This document shows positions 36,181 through 45,012 of a stretch of DNA of 64,000 nt, one piece after another; position 1 is the stretch's first letter, and the number at the start of each line of letters is the position of its first letter. Where the stretch lies: positions 124,001 to 188,000 of the forward strand of contig JBAOIN010000012.1 in NCBI GenBank assembly GCA_037045455.1. Reading direction: 5' to 3'. The notes beneath the pieces were generated by a model, which saw only the letters and a list, made by a program, of their open reading frames with translations, was not told the DNA's origin and ran no database searches. A program made the position numbers and the translations under genes. The DNA is from JADKAV01 sp037045455 (lineage in GTDB: Bacteria > Actinomycetota > Actinomycetes > S36-B12 > UBA10799).

Positions 36181-36761
36181 CGGCCACCGACGCGGAACTG
36201 CTGGCTGCCCACGTCGCGGGTGACGCCGACGCCTTCGGCGAACTGTTCACCCGGCACCGGGACCGGCTGTGGGCGGTGGCGCTGCGCACGTCGGGCAGTC
36301 CGGAGGATGCCGCGGACGCGCTGCAGGAGGCCATGATCGCGGCGTTCCGGCGCGCCGGCTCGTTCCGGGGTGACGCTGCAGTGACAACGTGGCTGCACCG
36401 GATCGTGGTGAACGCCTGCCTGGACCAGCACCGCCGGCGCAAGTCGCGGCCCACCACCACCTGGATCGAGTCGCTGCACGAACGGGAGTACGACCGGGAC
36501 GACGTGGCGAACCGGGAACTGCAGATCGAGCTGGAGCGGGCGCTGGCCACCCTGCCCGACGATCAGCGGGCCGCGATCGTGCTGGTCGACGTCGAGGGCT
36601 ACTCGGTGGACGAGACGGCCCGGATTCTGGACTGCGCGCCTGGCACTGTGAAGAGCAGGTGCTCGCGGGGCCGGGCACGGTTGGCGGCTCGGCTGCTCGA
36701 GGTGCGGAACCCTGATGGCGGCGGCTCCGTCCTACCACCGCGACAAGGAGGTGGGTCATGA
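36177..36761 (+). CDS. sigM: ECF sigma factor, SigM type
   Basis: 194 aa: sigma-70 region 2 (AFGELFTRHRDRLWAVALRT, SPEDAADALQEAMIAAFR) and region 4 (LATLPDDQRAAIVLVDVEGYSVDETARILDCAPGTVKSR). Position between murJ and trxB and its neighbour anti-sigma gene match SigM of M. tuberculosis and Streptomyces. ATG overlaps the preceding stop (ATGA). Likely held inactive by the next gene product. Confidence 0.92.
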   Translation: MTATDAELLAAHVAGDADAFGELFTRHRDRLWAVALRTSGSPEDAADALQEAMIAAFRRAGSFRGDAAVTTWLHRIVVNACLDQHRRRKSRPTTTWIESLHEREYDRDDVANRELQIELERALATLPDDQRAAIVLVDVEGYSVDETARILDCAPGTVKSRCSRGRARLAARLLEVRNPDGGGSVLPPRQGGGS

Positions 36762-37315
36762 GCGATGAGGTCGAGGTGCGTGCGCGCCTGGCCCGCCTGC
36801 CGCACCCGCCCATGCCGGCGTCGGTAACCGCGGCCATCGAGGCTCGACTGGCCGAGGAGCGCACGGTCGTTCCGATCACCCGTAGTCACCGCAGCCGTCT
36901 CAACTGGCTGGTGGCTGCGGCCGCCGCCGTGGCCTTCGTCTCGCTGGTGGGCGTGAGCACGAGCTCGTCCCCGGCCCCGGTCGCCCAGACTCCCGTCATA
37001 CGGGCCGGCGCTGTCTTCGAACCCACCGGCTTCGCCGAGCAGTTGCGCTCACGGATGGGCAACGAGGGCAGTTCTGCCCCCACCGCCACGTTCGCCGACT
37101 CGGCTGCCGGGATCACGGCGTGCATGAATGCGATCAAGGGGTACGGGCCGGTAATGTCCGCCGACGCCGGCACCTACGGCGAGGCCAATGCCGTCGTGCT
37201 GGTCACCAGGTATGTCGGCAACGCTCAGTACGAAGAGGTCTGGGTCGTGGCACCGGATTGCGGAACCTCCCAGACCGTGGTCATGCGTCACATCCTGGTC
37301 GACGTCGACAGCTGA
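36758..37315 (+). CDS. SigM anti-sigma factor-like membrane protein
   Basis: 185 aa with a short cytoplasmic N-terminus (residues 1-48), one membrane helix (LNWLVAAAAAVAFVSLVGV) and an external domain with two cysteines (GITACMNAIKGYG, VVAPDCGTS) that could form a disulfide. It lacks the usual HxxxCxxC zinc motif, as in Rv3912. Overlaps sigM by 4 bp, so production is coupled. Confidence 0.8.
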   Translation: MSDEVEVRARLARLPHPPMPASVTAAIEARLAEERTVVPITRSHRSRLNWLVAAAAAVAFVSLVGVSTSSSPAPVAQTPVIRAGAVFEPTGFAEQLRSRMGNEGSSAPTATFADSAAGITACMNAIKGYGPVMSADAGTYGEANAVVLVTRYVGNAQYEEVWVVAPDCGTSQTVVMRHILVDVDS

Positions 37316-37340
37316 GCCGTATCTGCGCGACAGGGTGCAG

Positions 37341-37433
37341 GAATCCGTGAGCAAGTTGGGCATCTGTGAGCATGCCGGTCGCCAAAAACCCGCCCGCGGG
37401 GCTCACGGATGCCCGGAATGCTCACCGATCGGC
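37341..37433 (+). repeat. Family I palindromic element, copy 6
   Basis: Left half AATCCGTGAGCAAGTTGGGC then ATCTGTGAGCATG, AT-containing loop (CCAAAAACCCGCC), right half GGGCTCACGGATGCCC then GGAATGCTCACCGATCGGCC. Located between the anti-sigma stop and trxB. Confidence 0.78.
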
Positions 37434-37587
37434 CGGGCCAAGCAGACCACCCCGGCGATTCCGTTTGGTGGGCAACATCGTTGAGAAACGCGGCGCCACT
37501 CCTGCCGCGATCCCCACGCGCCTATCCTTGGGGAATACCCGCCGGCCACGTCGGCGTTAAGCCAGTCAGTCAAGCCTGAGGAGCACC

Positions 37588-38520
37588 GTGAGCGACGTCG
37601 AGCAGCTGGTCATTGTGGGATCCGGACCCGCCGGATATACCGCTGCGATCTATGCCGCCCGGGCGGAGCTGAACCCGGTGCTGATCGAGGGCGCGGTGAC
37701 CGCCGGCGGCGCGCTGATGAACACCACCGAGGTGGAGAACTTCCCGGGCTTCCCCGAGGGGATCATGGGCCCCGAGCTCATGACGAACATGCGTGGCCAG
37801 GCCGAGCGCTTCGGTGCCCGGATCGTGACTCAAGATGCTGCCGACATGCAGCTGTCTGGGGACATCAAGACGGTCACCGACGACGCCGGGAACGTCTACC
37901 GGGCCAAGGCCGTGATCCTGGCCATGGGGTCGGGCTACCGCGAGCTGGGCGTGCCCAACGAGAAGCGGCTGTCCGGCCACGGTGTCTCCTGGTGTGCGAC
38001 CTGCGACGGCTTCTTCTTCCGCAATCAGCACATCGTTGTCGTCGGCGGCGGTGACTCCGCGATGGAGGAAGCCACGTTCCTGACCCGCTTCGCCGAGAAG
38101 GTGACCATCATCCATCGCCGGGATGCGTTCCGGGCCAGCCCGATCATGGCCGACCGGGCGCTGGCGAACCCGAAGATCGACGTGGTGTGGAACAGCGTAG
38201 TCACCGACGTGCTCGGCGAGGACAAGGTCACCGGTATTCAGCTGCACAACCGGGTGAGCGGCGCCGACTCGACGCTGGAGGTCACCGGCGTGTTCGTGGC
38301 GATCGGCCACGATCCCCGCTCGGAGCTGGTCAAGGGTCAGATCGACCTCGACGACGAGGGCTACGTCCTGGTCCAGGACCGCAGCACCCGCACCAACGTC
38401 GAGGGCGTGTTCGCCGCCGGCGACCTCGTCGACCACACGTATCGGCAGGCGATCACCGCCGCTGGCAGTGGCTGCGCAGCGGCTCTGGACGCACAGTCCT
38501 ACCTCGACGATCTGGGCTGA
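37588..38520 (+). CDS. trxB: Thioredoxin reductase
   Basis: 310 aa, normal length. FAD motif IVGSGPAGYTAAIYAARAEL, redox pair WCATCDGFFF, NADPH motif VVVGGGDSAMEEATFL, and the C-terminal FAAGDLVDHTYRQAITAAG. Reduces thioredoxin with NADPH. GTG start at 37588 with GAGGAG upstream. trxA follows 61 bp downstream. Confidence 0.97.
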   Translation: MSDVEQLVIVGSGPAGYTAAIYAARAELNPVLIEGAVTAGGALMNTTEVENFPGFPEGIMGPELMTNMRGQAERFGARIVTQDAADMQLSGDIKTVTDDAGNVYRAKAVILAMGSGYRELGVPNEKRLSGHGVSWCATCDGFFFRNQHIVVVGGGDSAMEEATFLTRFAEKVTIIHRRDAFRASPIMADRALANPKIDVVWNSVVTDVLGEDKVTGIQLHNRVSGADSTLEVTGVFVAIGHDPRSELVKGQIDLDDEGYVLVQDRSTRTNVEGVFAAGDLVDHTYRQAITAAGSGCAAALDAQSYLDDLG

Positions 38521-38581
38521 CCATCCGCGTCACAACCACAGCAGTAACCTGTAAACCCGTACCGAACCACCAAGGAGAACC

Positions 38582-38905
38582 ATGGGCGCCACCAAGACCG
38601 TTACCGATGCCAGCTTCGCCGACGACGTCCTGCTCAGCGACAAGCCCGTCGTCGTGGACTTCTGGGCCGAGTGGTGCGGTCCGTGCCGCATGGTCGCCCC
38701 CATCCTCGAGGAGCTCGCCGGCGAGCACGAGGAGATCGTCGTGGCGAAGGTGAACGTGGACGAAAACCCGCAGATCGCCGCCCAGTACGGCATCACCTCG
38801 ATCCCGACCCTCAACGTGTTCTCCGGCGGCCAGGTGGTCAAGCAGATCATCGGCGCCAAGCCGAAGGCCGCCCTGATGGCGGACCTCGGCGACTACCTCG
38901 CCTAG
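38582..38905 (+). CDS. trxA: Thioredoxin
   Basis: 107 aa with the active site DFWAEWCGPCRMVAPIL and cis-proline in YGITSIPTLNVF. Reductant for ribonucleotide reductase and other enzymes. AAGGAG before the ATG. The amidase gene starts 3 bp after its stop. Confidence 0.97.
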   Translation: MGATKTVTDASFADDVLLSDKPVVVDFWAEWCGPCRMVAPILEELAGEHEEIVVAKVNVDENPQIAAQYGITSIPTLNVFSGGQVVKQIIGAKPKAALMADLGDYLA

Positions 38906-38908
38906 TCG

Positions 38909-39976
38909 GTGGCCCGACTCGGTGACGCCGGGCCGGTCGTCGCCGAGGTGCGGGACCGGCTGATCCGGCTCGCTCTGCTGCCCGCTGCTGCGCCGCAGAC
39001 GTTCGACGACGCGATGGACCGTGCCGTTCGGGCGTTCCAGCAGCAACAGGGGCTCACGGTGGACGGCCTGGTCGGACCGGAGACGTTCCGCCGACTGGAG
39101 GAGGCCCGCTGGAACCTCGGCGACCGCACGCTGTTCTACTCCCCCGGTCACATGCAATCCGGTGACGACGTGGCACAACTGCAGCGCCGGCTCACCGACC
39201 TCGGCTTCGACGCCGGCCGAGTTGACGGAGTGTTCGGGCCGAACACCGACCATGCGTTGCGCGACTTCCAGCGCCAGATCGGCGTGAAGACCGACGGCGT
39301 CTGTGGGCCGGACACAATGCGCGCATTCGGACGGCTGCAGCGGACTGTCAGCGGCGGCGCACCCGAGGCGATGCGCGACGAGCAGGCGCTGGTGTCGATC
39401 CGTACCGGCACGGCCGACAAGGTGATCGTCATCGACCCCGGCCATGGCGGCAACGACCCAGGCCGGGCGCTACCGGATATCACCGAGCAGAGCGTCATCG
39501 ACGACATCTGCTCGCGGCTGGAGGGGCGGCTGTCGGCGGTGGGTACCCAGGTTCTGCTGAGCAGGCCGCTGGGCGTCAATCACGTGTCCCCTCCCAGCGA
39601 GGCGGAACGCGCAGCGTTCGCCAACCGCGTCGCTGCAGATCTGGTCATCTCCGTGCACTGCGACTGGGAACCGTCCGGCGCCGGCTCCGGGGCGGCCACG
39701 TACTACTACGGCAGTCCCCGGACCCACTCGATCATGGGTCAGCGGTTCGCCGAACAACTACAGAACCGGGTGGTCACCGGTACTGAGTTCGCGGACTGCC
39801 ACACGCACGCCAAGACGTGGGACCTGTTACGCCTGACCCGGATGACCGCCGTCCGGCTTGAGGCCGGCTACCTGTCCAGCACCTGCGACCGCGCCCGGTT
39901 GGAGGAGCCGCACACGCGGCAGCTGGTCGCCGAGAGCGTCGCCGAAGCGATCCACGACTTCTTCGGTCCCGCCTGA
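38909..39976 (+). CDS. cwlM: CwlM-like N-acetylmuramoyl-L-alanine amidase family protein
   Basis: 355 aa without signal peptide: two peptidoglycan-binding repeats (TVDGLVGPETFRRLEE; RVDGVFGPNTDHALRDFQ), then an amidase_3 domain with zinc ligands H in IDPGHGGNDPG, E in ITEQSVIDDI and H in VISVHCDWE, plus catalytic E in VRLEAGYLS. In M. tuberculosis CwlM is cytoplasmic, phosphorylated by PknB, and activates MurA; the same place in the operon suggests that role here, though all metal ligands are kept. GTG start at 38909. Confidence 0.88.
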   Translation: MARLGDAGPVVAEVRDRLIRLALLPAAAPQTFDDAMDRAVRAFQQQQGLTVDGLVGPETFRRLEEARWNLGDRTLFYSPGHMQSGDDVAQLQRRLTDLGFDAGRVDGVFGPNTDHALRDFQRQIGVKTDGVCGPDTMRAFGRLQRTVSGGAPEAMRDEQALVSIRTGTADKVIVIDPGHGGNDPGRALPDITEQSVIDDICSRLEGRLSAVGTQVLLSRPLGVNHVSPPSEAERAAFANRVAADLVISVHCDWEPSGAGSGAATYYYGSPRTHSIMGQRFAEQLQNRVVTGTEFADCHTHAKTWDLLRLTRMTAVRLEAGYLSSTCDRARLEEPHTRQLVAESVAEAIHDFFGPA

Positions 39977-39992
39977 GCCTCCGCGGTGCGGT

Positions 39993-40045
39993 GGGGTTCT
40001 GGTCATTCTCCCGCCACTGCATGACCGCATGATGACCAAAACCCC
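39993..40045. repeat. Hairpin after the trx-cwlM operon
   Basis: Arms GGGGTTCTGGTCAT (39993-40006) and ATGACCAAAACCCC (40032-40045) pair with one mismatch, 17 bp after the cwlM stop. No T-run follows, so it is a terminator-like or single-copy palindromic repeat. Confidence 0.55.
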
Positions 40046-40274
40046 GTCAGCGCACGGCTGACCCATTACCTAAGGAAGTACTGATTAATGCTGTGTCTTA
40101 CGCGAAACGTGGCTGGGCGGGTGAGATGTGGTTTCCCGCATCTTGTGTCATAGCAGCGCTATGGCACTTGATGTGGGGGGCCGCAGATCGCTCGGCCAGG
40201 CTCGTTGCAGCCAGGGCATGAGTAATAGTGGTTCCCTAACAACCTCTGTGAGGTCGCTGGGTCACAAGCCCCTT
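40046..40274. other. 229 bp without an assigned gene
   Basis: Lower GC than the flanks (for example AAGTACTGATTAATGCTGTG). Contains a small perfect palindrome CATAGC-AGC-GCTATG. No convincing ORF, tRNA or known RNA is seen; a small RNA or the promoter and leader of a short transcript is possible. Confidence 0.3.
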
Positions 40275-40421
40275 CTACTGCACGCGGGTGTCCCCGGTGC
40301 CGACCTTGGTGGTGTGCGGGCGCAGACCCGCCAGAACGAAACCTGCCAGCAGACCCAGGCCCGCAAGGGCCAGAATGCGCAGTACGACCCTGCCGCGCTC
40401 GTGAGTGCTCACGACTCGCAT
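40275..40421 (-). CDS. 48-aa single-helix membrane peptide
   Basis: An ATG at 40421 opens 48 codons: MRVVSTHERGRVVLRI, then a hydrophobic stretch LALAGLGLLAGFVLAGL, then a polar tail. Basic-inside topology suggests a C-out single-pass protein. No ribosome-binding site precedes the ATG (perhaps leaderless). Divergent from the aminotransferase gene, 26 bp apart. Function unknown; the coding status rests on composition alone. Confidence 0.45.
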   Translation of the reverse strand: MRVVSTHERGRVVLRILALAGLGLLAGFVLAGLRPHTTKVGTGDTRVQ

Positions 40422-40447
40422 GCTAGAGACAAACAGGAGGTGGCCGC

Positions 40448-41737
40448 ATGACAGGATCGCGACTCGATCCCTGGATCGACTCCTACGCCGACCGTGCCCT
40501 GGGCATGACGGCTTCGGAGATCCGCGCCCTGTTCGCAGTCGCCAGCCGCCCGGAGGTCGTCTCGCTGGCAGGCGGCATGCCGTATGTCAACGCACTGCCG
40601 ATGGACGCCATTGCCGACACCGTGCGGCACATGCTGCTCACCCGCGGCGACGTCGCCCTGCAGTACGGAGCCGGTCAGGGCGATCAGACGCTGCGCGAGC
40701 AGATCCTGGACGTGATGGCGCCGGTGGGTGTCAGCGCCCATCCCGACGACATCGTCGTGACCGCCGGGTCGCAGATGGCCTTGGACCTTGTGACCCGGAT
40801 CTTCTGCAACCCCGGGGACGTGGTCCTCGTCGAGGCGCCCTCCTACGTGGGAGCGCTCGGGGTGTTCCGGTCCTACCAGGTGGACGTCGAGCACGTGACG
40901 ATGGACGACGGCGGACTTGTGCCGGAAGCTCTGGCCGAGGCGCTGCAGCGCAATGCGGCGGCGGGCCGCACCGTCAAGATGATCTACACCATCCCGAACT
41001 ACCACAACCCTGGTGGCGTCACCCAGAGCCAGTCCCGCCGCGAGCAGATCCTCGACATCGCCAAACGCGCCGGGGTGCTGGTACTCGAGGACGATCCCTA
41101 CGGTCTGCTCGGGTTCGACGGCCAGGTGCCACAAGCGATCCGGGCGATGGATTCCGAACAGGTGGTCTACCTAGGGTCGTTCAGCAAGACGATCGCCGGC
41201 GGCCTGCGGGTCGGCTGGGCGGTGGCACCGCACGGTGTGCGCGAGAAGATCGTGCTGGCTGCTGAAGCCGCGACGTTGTGCCCGTCCAACTTCTCCCAGC
41301 TCACGGTGTCGGAGTATCTGCGCACCCAGCCGTGGATGGACCAGGTGAAGGCCTTCCGCGAGGTGTACCAGGAACGCCGTGACGCACTGCTGGAGGCAAT
41401 GGGGCAACTCTTGCCGCGCGGGACCTCCTGGACTGTACCGACGGGCGGCTTCTACTCGTGGGTGACGCTGCCGGAGGGGCTGGACGCCGCCGCGATGCTG
41501 CCGCGGGCCGTCGCCGCCCTCGTGGCTTACGTACCGGGTACGGGGTTCTTCGTCGACGGGCAGGGCCGGGACTGCATGCGGCTGTCCTACTGCTACCCCC
41601 CGCCGGAGCGGATCACCGAGGGGGTCCGGCGGCTGGCCGGGGTCATGGAAGCCGAGTTGGACCTCGTGCACACGTTCGGAAATACTCCCGTTCACCTACC
41701 GCCGGGGCCCGCCACCCCCGGTCCCGATCTGGCCTGA
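40448..41737 (+). CDS. PLP-dependent aminotransferase (class I/II, 2-aminoadipate type)
   Basis: 429 aa, fold-type I without an N-terminal regulator domain. N-terminal VVSLAGGMPYVNALPMDAI; PLP lysine in YLGSFSKTIAGGLRVGW; EDDPYGLLGF holds the Asp that pairs with PLP nitrogen. Resembles LysN/MocR-type aminotransferases that accept aromatic or dicarboxylic amino acids. Such a gene, followed by a Ddl-like ligase, is common between trxA-cwlM and parB in actinomycetes. AGGAGG before ATG. Confidence 0.85.
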   Translation: MTGSRLDPWIDSYADRALGMTASEIRALFAVASRPEVVSLAGGMPYVNALPMDAIADTVRHMLLTRGDVALQYGAGQGDQTLREQILDVMAPVGVSAHPDDIVVTAGSQMALDLVTRIFCNPGDVVLVEAPSYVGALGVFRSYQVDVEHVTMDDGGLVPEALAEALQRNAAAGRTVKMIYTIPNYHNPGGVTQSQSRREQILDIAKRAGVLVLEDDPYGLLGFDGQVPQAIRAMDSEQVVYLGSFSKTIAGGLRVGWAVAPHGVREKIVLAAEAATLCPSNFSQLTVSEYLRTQPWMDQVKAFREVYQERRDALLEAMGQLLPRGTSWTVPTGGFYSWVTLPEGLDAAAMLPRAVAALVAYVPGTGFFVDGQGRDCMRLSYCYPPPERITEGVRRLAGVMEAELDLVHTFGNTPVHLPPGPATPGPDLA

Positions 41738-41746
41738 GGAGGTCGC

Positions 41747-42676
41747 GTGTCCGTTGTCGTACTCGCGGGCGGCTTGTCCGCCGAACGTGACGTGTCGCTG
41801 CGCTCCGGCCGGCGGCTGGCCGAGGCCCTGCGTGCCGAGGGCGTCGAAGTCCTGGTCATGGACCTCGACGCCTCGCTGCTGCCCGCCTTGCGCGCGGAGA
41901 ATCCGGACGTGGTGATCCCGCTGATCCATGGCGCTGCCGGGGAAGACGGGTCACTGGCTGATGTTCTGGAAGCGTTGGAACTCCCCTACGTCGGCAGCCC
42001 GTCGCTGGCGTGCCGACTGGCCTTCGACAAGGCCATCGCTAAGGGCATCGTGAGCGATCATGGGCTGCAGGTTGCGCCTAGTTACTCCCTGCCCCACGAA
42101 ATGTTCCGTGACCTCGGCGCGACCGGCGTCATGGCCGCGATCCTGGACCGGTTGGGTCTCCCTCTGATGGTCAAGCCCACCCGCGGGGGTTCGGCGCTGG
42201 GGTGCACGCTGGTCCGTGAGGCCAGCGACCTGCCCCCTGCGTTGGTGGCCGCCTTCGCCTACGGCGACTCCGCCATGGTCGAGGCGTACGTGCAAGGGGT
42301 CGAGGTGGCGGTTTCGGTCGTCGACCTCGGCTCCGGACCGCAGGCGCTGCCGGCCGTGGAGATCCAGCCGCGCAGTGGGGTGTACGACTACGCCGCCCGG
42401 TACACCGCCGGGGAGACCGAGTTCTTCGTGCCGGCCCGGATCACGGCTGAGCAGGAGCAAGCCTGTGCCGCGGCTGCGGTGACGGCGCACGACGCTCTGG
42501 GACTGCGGCATTGGTCCCGGGCCGACTTCATCGTCACCGACGACGAGGTGGTCTTCCTGGAGGCCAACGTGGCACCCGGTATGACCGAGACCTCGCTGTT
42601 CCCGCAGGCCGCTTCGGCCGCCGGGATGACCCTCGGGAAGGTAGCGGCGTCGCTGGTCGCGCTCAGCCGGTCATAA
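41747..42676 (+). CDS. D-alanine-D-alanine ligase family protein (ATP-grasp)
   Basis: 309 aa. N-terminal VVLAGGLSAERDVSLRSGRRL, then the ATP-grasp core: VKPTRGGSALGCTLV, VEAYVQGVEVAVSVVDL, and the metal/substrate end VVFLEANVAPGMTETSLFP. Joins two D-amino acids with ATP for peptidoglycan, or is a paralogue with another substrate; the main ddl is expected elsewhere (mur cluster). Starts 9 bp after the aminotransferase. Its 3' end overlaps the convergent parB stop by 14 bp. Confidence 0.83.
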   Translation: MSVVVLAGGLSAERDVSLRSGRRLAEALRAEGVEVLVMDLDASLLPALRAENPDVVIPLIHGAAGEDGSLADVLEALELPYVGSPSLACRLAFDKAIAKGIVSDHGLQVAPSYSLPHEMFRDLGATGVMAAILDRLGLPLMVKPTRGGSALGCTLVREASDLPPALVAAFAYGDSAMVEAYVQGVEVAVSVVDLGSGPQALPAVEIQPRSGVYDYAARYTAGETEFFVPARITAEQEQACAAAAVTAHDALGLRHWSRADFIVTDDEVVFLEANVAPGMTETSLFPQAASAAGMTLGKVAASLVALSRS

Positions 42677-43535
42677 GGTCGAGGATCCGCTGCAGATCCT
42701 CGGAGTCCGCGAAGTGAATCGTCAATTTGCCCTTGCGCGCTGACATCGCCACGTCGACGTTGGTGTCGAAGCGGGCCGCCAACGCCGTCTCGACTGTCTG
42801 AGCGAACTCGGGCTTGTCGCCAGGATGCCGCTGCCGACGGCGCCGCGGCGTCCGCTCGCCGGCGGCCACCAGTTCCTCTGTGGAACGCACCGATAGACCC
42901 TCCGCGACGATCCGATGGGCCAGCGCGTCCATCTCCTCCTCGCTACCCAGACTCAGCAGGGCCCGGGCGTGACCGGCACTGAGCACGCCCGCTGCGACCC
43001 GGCGCTGCACCCCCGGCGGCAGCTTCAGCAGGCGCAGGGTGTTGCTCAGGTGGGGCCGGCTGCGGCCGAGCCGGTCGGCCAACTCCTCCTGCGTGACGTC
43101 GAAGTCGCTGAGCAGTTGCTGGTAGGCCGCGGCCTCCTCCAGAGGGTTCAACTGCACCCGGTGCAGGTTCTCCAACAGCGCGTCGCGCAGCAGGTCGGTG
43201 TCGGCGGTCTGGCGCACCAGGGCCGGCACGGTCTGCCAGCCGGCCTCCTGGGCCGCCCGCCAGCGCCGCTCCCCCGCGACGATCTCGTAGCCGCCTGCGC
43301 TGGGACGCACCACGATCGGCTGCAGCAATCCCACCGTGCGCAGAGAATGCACGAGTTCGGCCAGCGCCTCGGGGTCGAAGTGCTGGCGCGGCTGGTTGGG
43401 GTTGGGCCGGATGGTCGCCAGCGGGATGTCCTGATAGACCATCCCGGGAACGTCGTGCAGCTCTTCGGCACGCAGATCTACGTCCCCGGTCGGAATCAGC
43501 GCGCCGAGCCCGCGGCCCAGCGCCCGGCGGCTCAC
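42663..43535 (-). CDS. parB: Chromosome partitioning protein ParB
   Basis: 290 aa: N-terminal RALGRGLGALIP and box I with VAGERRWRAAQEAGWQTVPALVR (CTPase and spreading region), a central HTH (VTQEELADRLGRSRPHLSNTLRLLKLP) and a C-terminal dimer domain. Loads at parS and spreads as a CTP clamp. GTG start overlaps the parA stop by 4 bp. Confidence 0.96.
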   Translation of the reverse strand: MSRRALGRGLGALIPTGDVDLRAEELHDVPGMVYQDIPLATIRPNPNQPRQHFDPEALAELVHSLRTVGLLQPIVVRPSAGGYEIVAGERRWRAAQEAGWQTVPALVRQTADTDLLRDALLENLHRVQLNPLEEAAAYQQLLSDFDVTQEELADRLGRSRPHLSNTLRLLKLPPGVQRRVAAGVLSAGHARALLSLGSEEEMDALAHRIVAEGLSVRSTEELVAAGERTPRRRRQRHPGDKPEFAQTVETALAARFDTNVDVAMSARKGKLTIHFADSEDLQRILDLMTG

Positions 43536-44332
43536 GCCTGTACCTGCTGGGTCGTCGAGCGCAGGTCGATCGTGCGGGCTACCAGTTCCTGCGCTGCTGC
43601 CCGGTACGCCTGCGATCCGGGGGCGTTGGTGTCGTAGGCGAGCCCCGAGCGGCCATAGCCCGGAGCCTCCGACAGCCGCACGGAGCGCGGGATCGCGGTC
43701 TTCAGCACGAGATCACCGAAGAAGCCGCGAACATCATCTGCCACCTGATCGGACAGCCGCGTCCTACTATCGGTCATCGTGAGCAGAATCGCCGAAATGT
43801 GCAGGCCCGGGTTGAGATGTTGAGTGACCATTTCGACAGTGCGGATCAACTGACCGAGCCCTTCCAGGGCGTAGTACTCGCACTGGATTGGAATCAGGAT
43901 CTCCTCGGCGGCCACCAGGGCGTTGAGCGTCAGCAGGCCCAGGCTCGGGGGGCAGTCGATGAGCACGACGTCGGCGGGTTCTTCGGCGAGGTAGGTCGTT
44001 AGGGCCTTCTGCAAGCGGTACTCACGGGCCACCATCGAGACCAACTCGATCTCCGCGCCCGCCAGATCCAGGCTGGCCGGCACTAGCCGCACCCGCTCGT
44101 CCTCGGCGATCGGCACCACGGCCTGCGCCATGGGCAGATCTTCGATCAAGACGTCGTAAATGCCCGGATTGTCGGTTCTGCTGGATACACCCAGCCCGGT
44201 CGTCGCATTGCCTTGCGGGTCGAGGTCGACCACCAAGACCCGACGACCCAGCTGAGCCAGCGCCACGGCCATGTTCACGACCGTGGTGGTCTTGCCGACG
44301 CCACCCTTCTGGTTGGCGACCGTGATGATCAC
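43532..44332 (-). CDS. parA: Chromosome partitioning ATPase ParA
   Basis: 266 aa: deviant Walker A VANQKGGVGKTTTVVNMA at the start, Walker A' VLVVDLDPQGNATTGLG, Walker B VVLIDCPPSLGLLTLNALVA. GTG at 44332 is chosen because AGGAGGA lies 7 bp before it; a longer in-frame extension to 44497 would overlap rsmG by 62 bp and has no supporting site. Drives segregation of ParB-parS complexes. Confidence 0.95.
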   Translation of the reverse strand: MIITVANQKGGVGKTTTVVNMAVALAQLGRRVLVVDLDPQGNATTGLGVSSRTDNPGIYDVLIEDLPMAQAVVPIAEDERVRLVPASLDLAGAEIELVSMVAREYRLQKALTTYLAEEPADVVLIDCPPSLGLLTLNALVAAEEILIPIQCEYYALEGLGQLIRTVEMVTQHLNPGLHISAILLTMTDSRTRLSDQVADDVRGFFGDLVLKTAIPRSVRLSEAPGYGRSGLAYDTNAPGSQAYRAAAQELVARTIDLRSTTQQVQA

Positions 44333-44435
44333 GCGGTGTCCTCCTCTTCTGGCCAGCCCACGCCGGCCGGTGCCCCCGGTGAGTCCAGGGGTGGCACCGG
44401 TCGTTCCGGCCAGCCAAGACCTGCTCGTTCCATCC

Positions 44436-45005
44436 TCACCCCACTTCGTCGCGGTGGACGTCAATGACGCGCGTGCGGGGCGGGTCGCCCACCACACGAA
44501 CTTCCGCCTGCCAGCCCCGACGCGTCAGCCACGGCAATGCGGCGTCGAGTTCCTGCTGGGCGCGCTGTCCTTTCAGAAGGACCATACGGCCACCGCGGAC
44601 ATGCGGCGCCAGCCAAGGGAGGAGTGTGGACGTTGCGGCCACCGCTCTGGCTGTCACCCGATCGGCCTGCAGGCCGACGTCCTGGATGCGCGCCCGCACG
44701 ACCCGGACGGGCACTTCCAAACGATCTGCCGCCTGCTCCAAAAATCTCACGCGTCGCTCCAGGGGCTCGACCAGCGTCACGTCGAGGTCAGGTCGGGCGA
44801 TCGCCCACACCAGACCGGGTAGTCCGGCGCCACTGCCCACGTCCAGCACGGTTGCGCCCTGCGGGAGACACAGGGGATCCTCGGTGACCGCCAGGCAGTT
44901 GTCAATATGGCGCTCCCACAACCGCTGGGTCTCTCGGGGCCCGATCAGCCCCCATTCGACCCCATCGGTGGCCAGCAGATGCTGGTACTCCTGCAGGCGT
45001 TTCAC
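44436..45005 (-). CDS. rsmG: 16S rRNA (guanine527-N7)-methyltransferase RsmG
   Basis: 189 aa. RsmG signature ETQRLWERHIDNCLAV at residues 25-40, SAM motif TVLDVGSGAGLPGLVWAIARP, and VTARAVAATSTLLPW. Methylates G527 of 16S rRNA; loss gives low-level streptomycin resistance in related bacteria. The GTG start codon lies within the parS palindrome. Confidence 0.94.
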   Translation of the reverse strand: MKRLQEYQHLLATDGVEWGLIGPRETQRLWERHIDNCLAVTEDPLCLPQGATVLDVGSGAGLPGLVWAIARPDLDVTLVEPLERRVRFLEQAADRLEVPVRVVRARIQDVGLQADRVTARAVAATSTLLPWLAPHVRGGRMVLLKGQRAQQELDAALPWLTRRGWQAEVRVVGDPPRTRVIDVHRDEVG

Positions 45006-45012
45006 GTGAAAC
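44999..45012. promoter_or_regulatory. parS site
   Basis: GTTTCACGTGAAAC, a perfect 14-bp match to the core of the conserved parS consensus. It spans the rsmG start codon and touches the jag stop codon. The only exact parS seen in the window. Confidence 0.93.

Noticed and set aside
40046..40274. Known structural RNA (tmRNA, SRP RNA, 6S, RNase P RNA)
   Set aside because: None of the conserved core sequences of these RNAs was seen on either strand.
44333..44497. ParA start at 44497
   Set aside because: It would overlap rsmG by 62 bp and lacks a ribosome-binding site; AGGAGGA fits the GTG at 44332.
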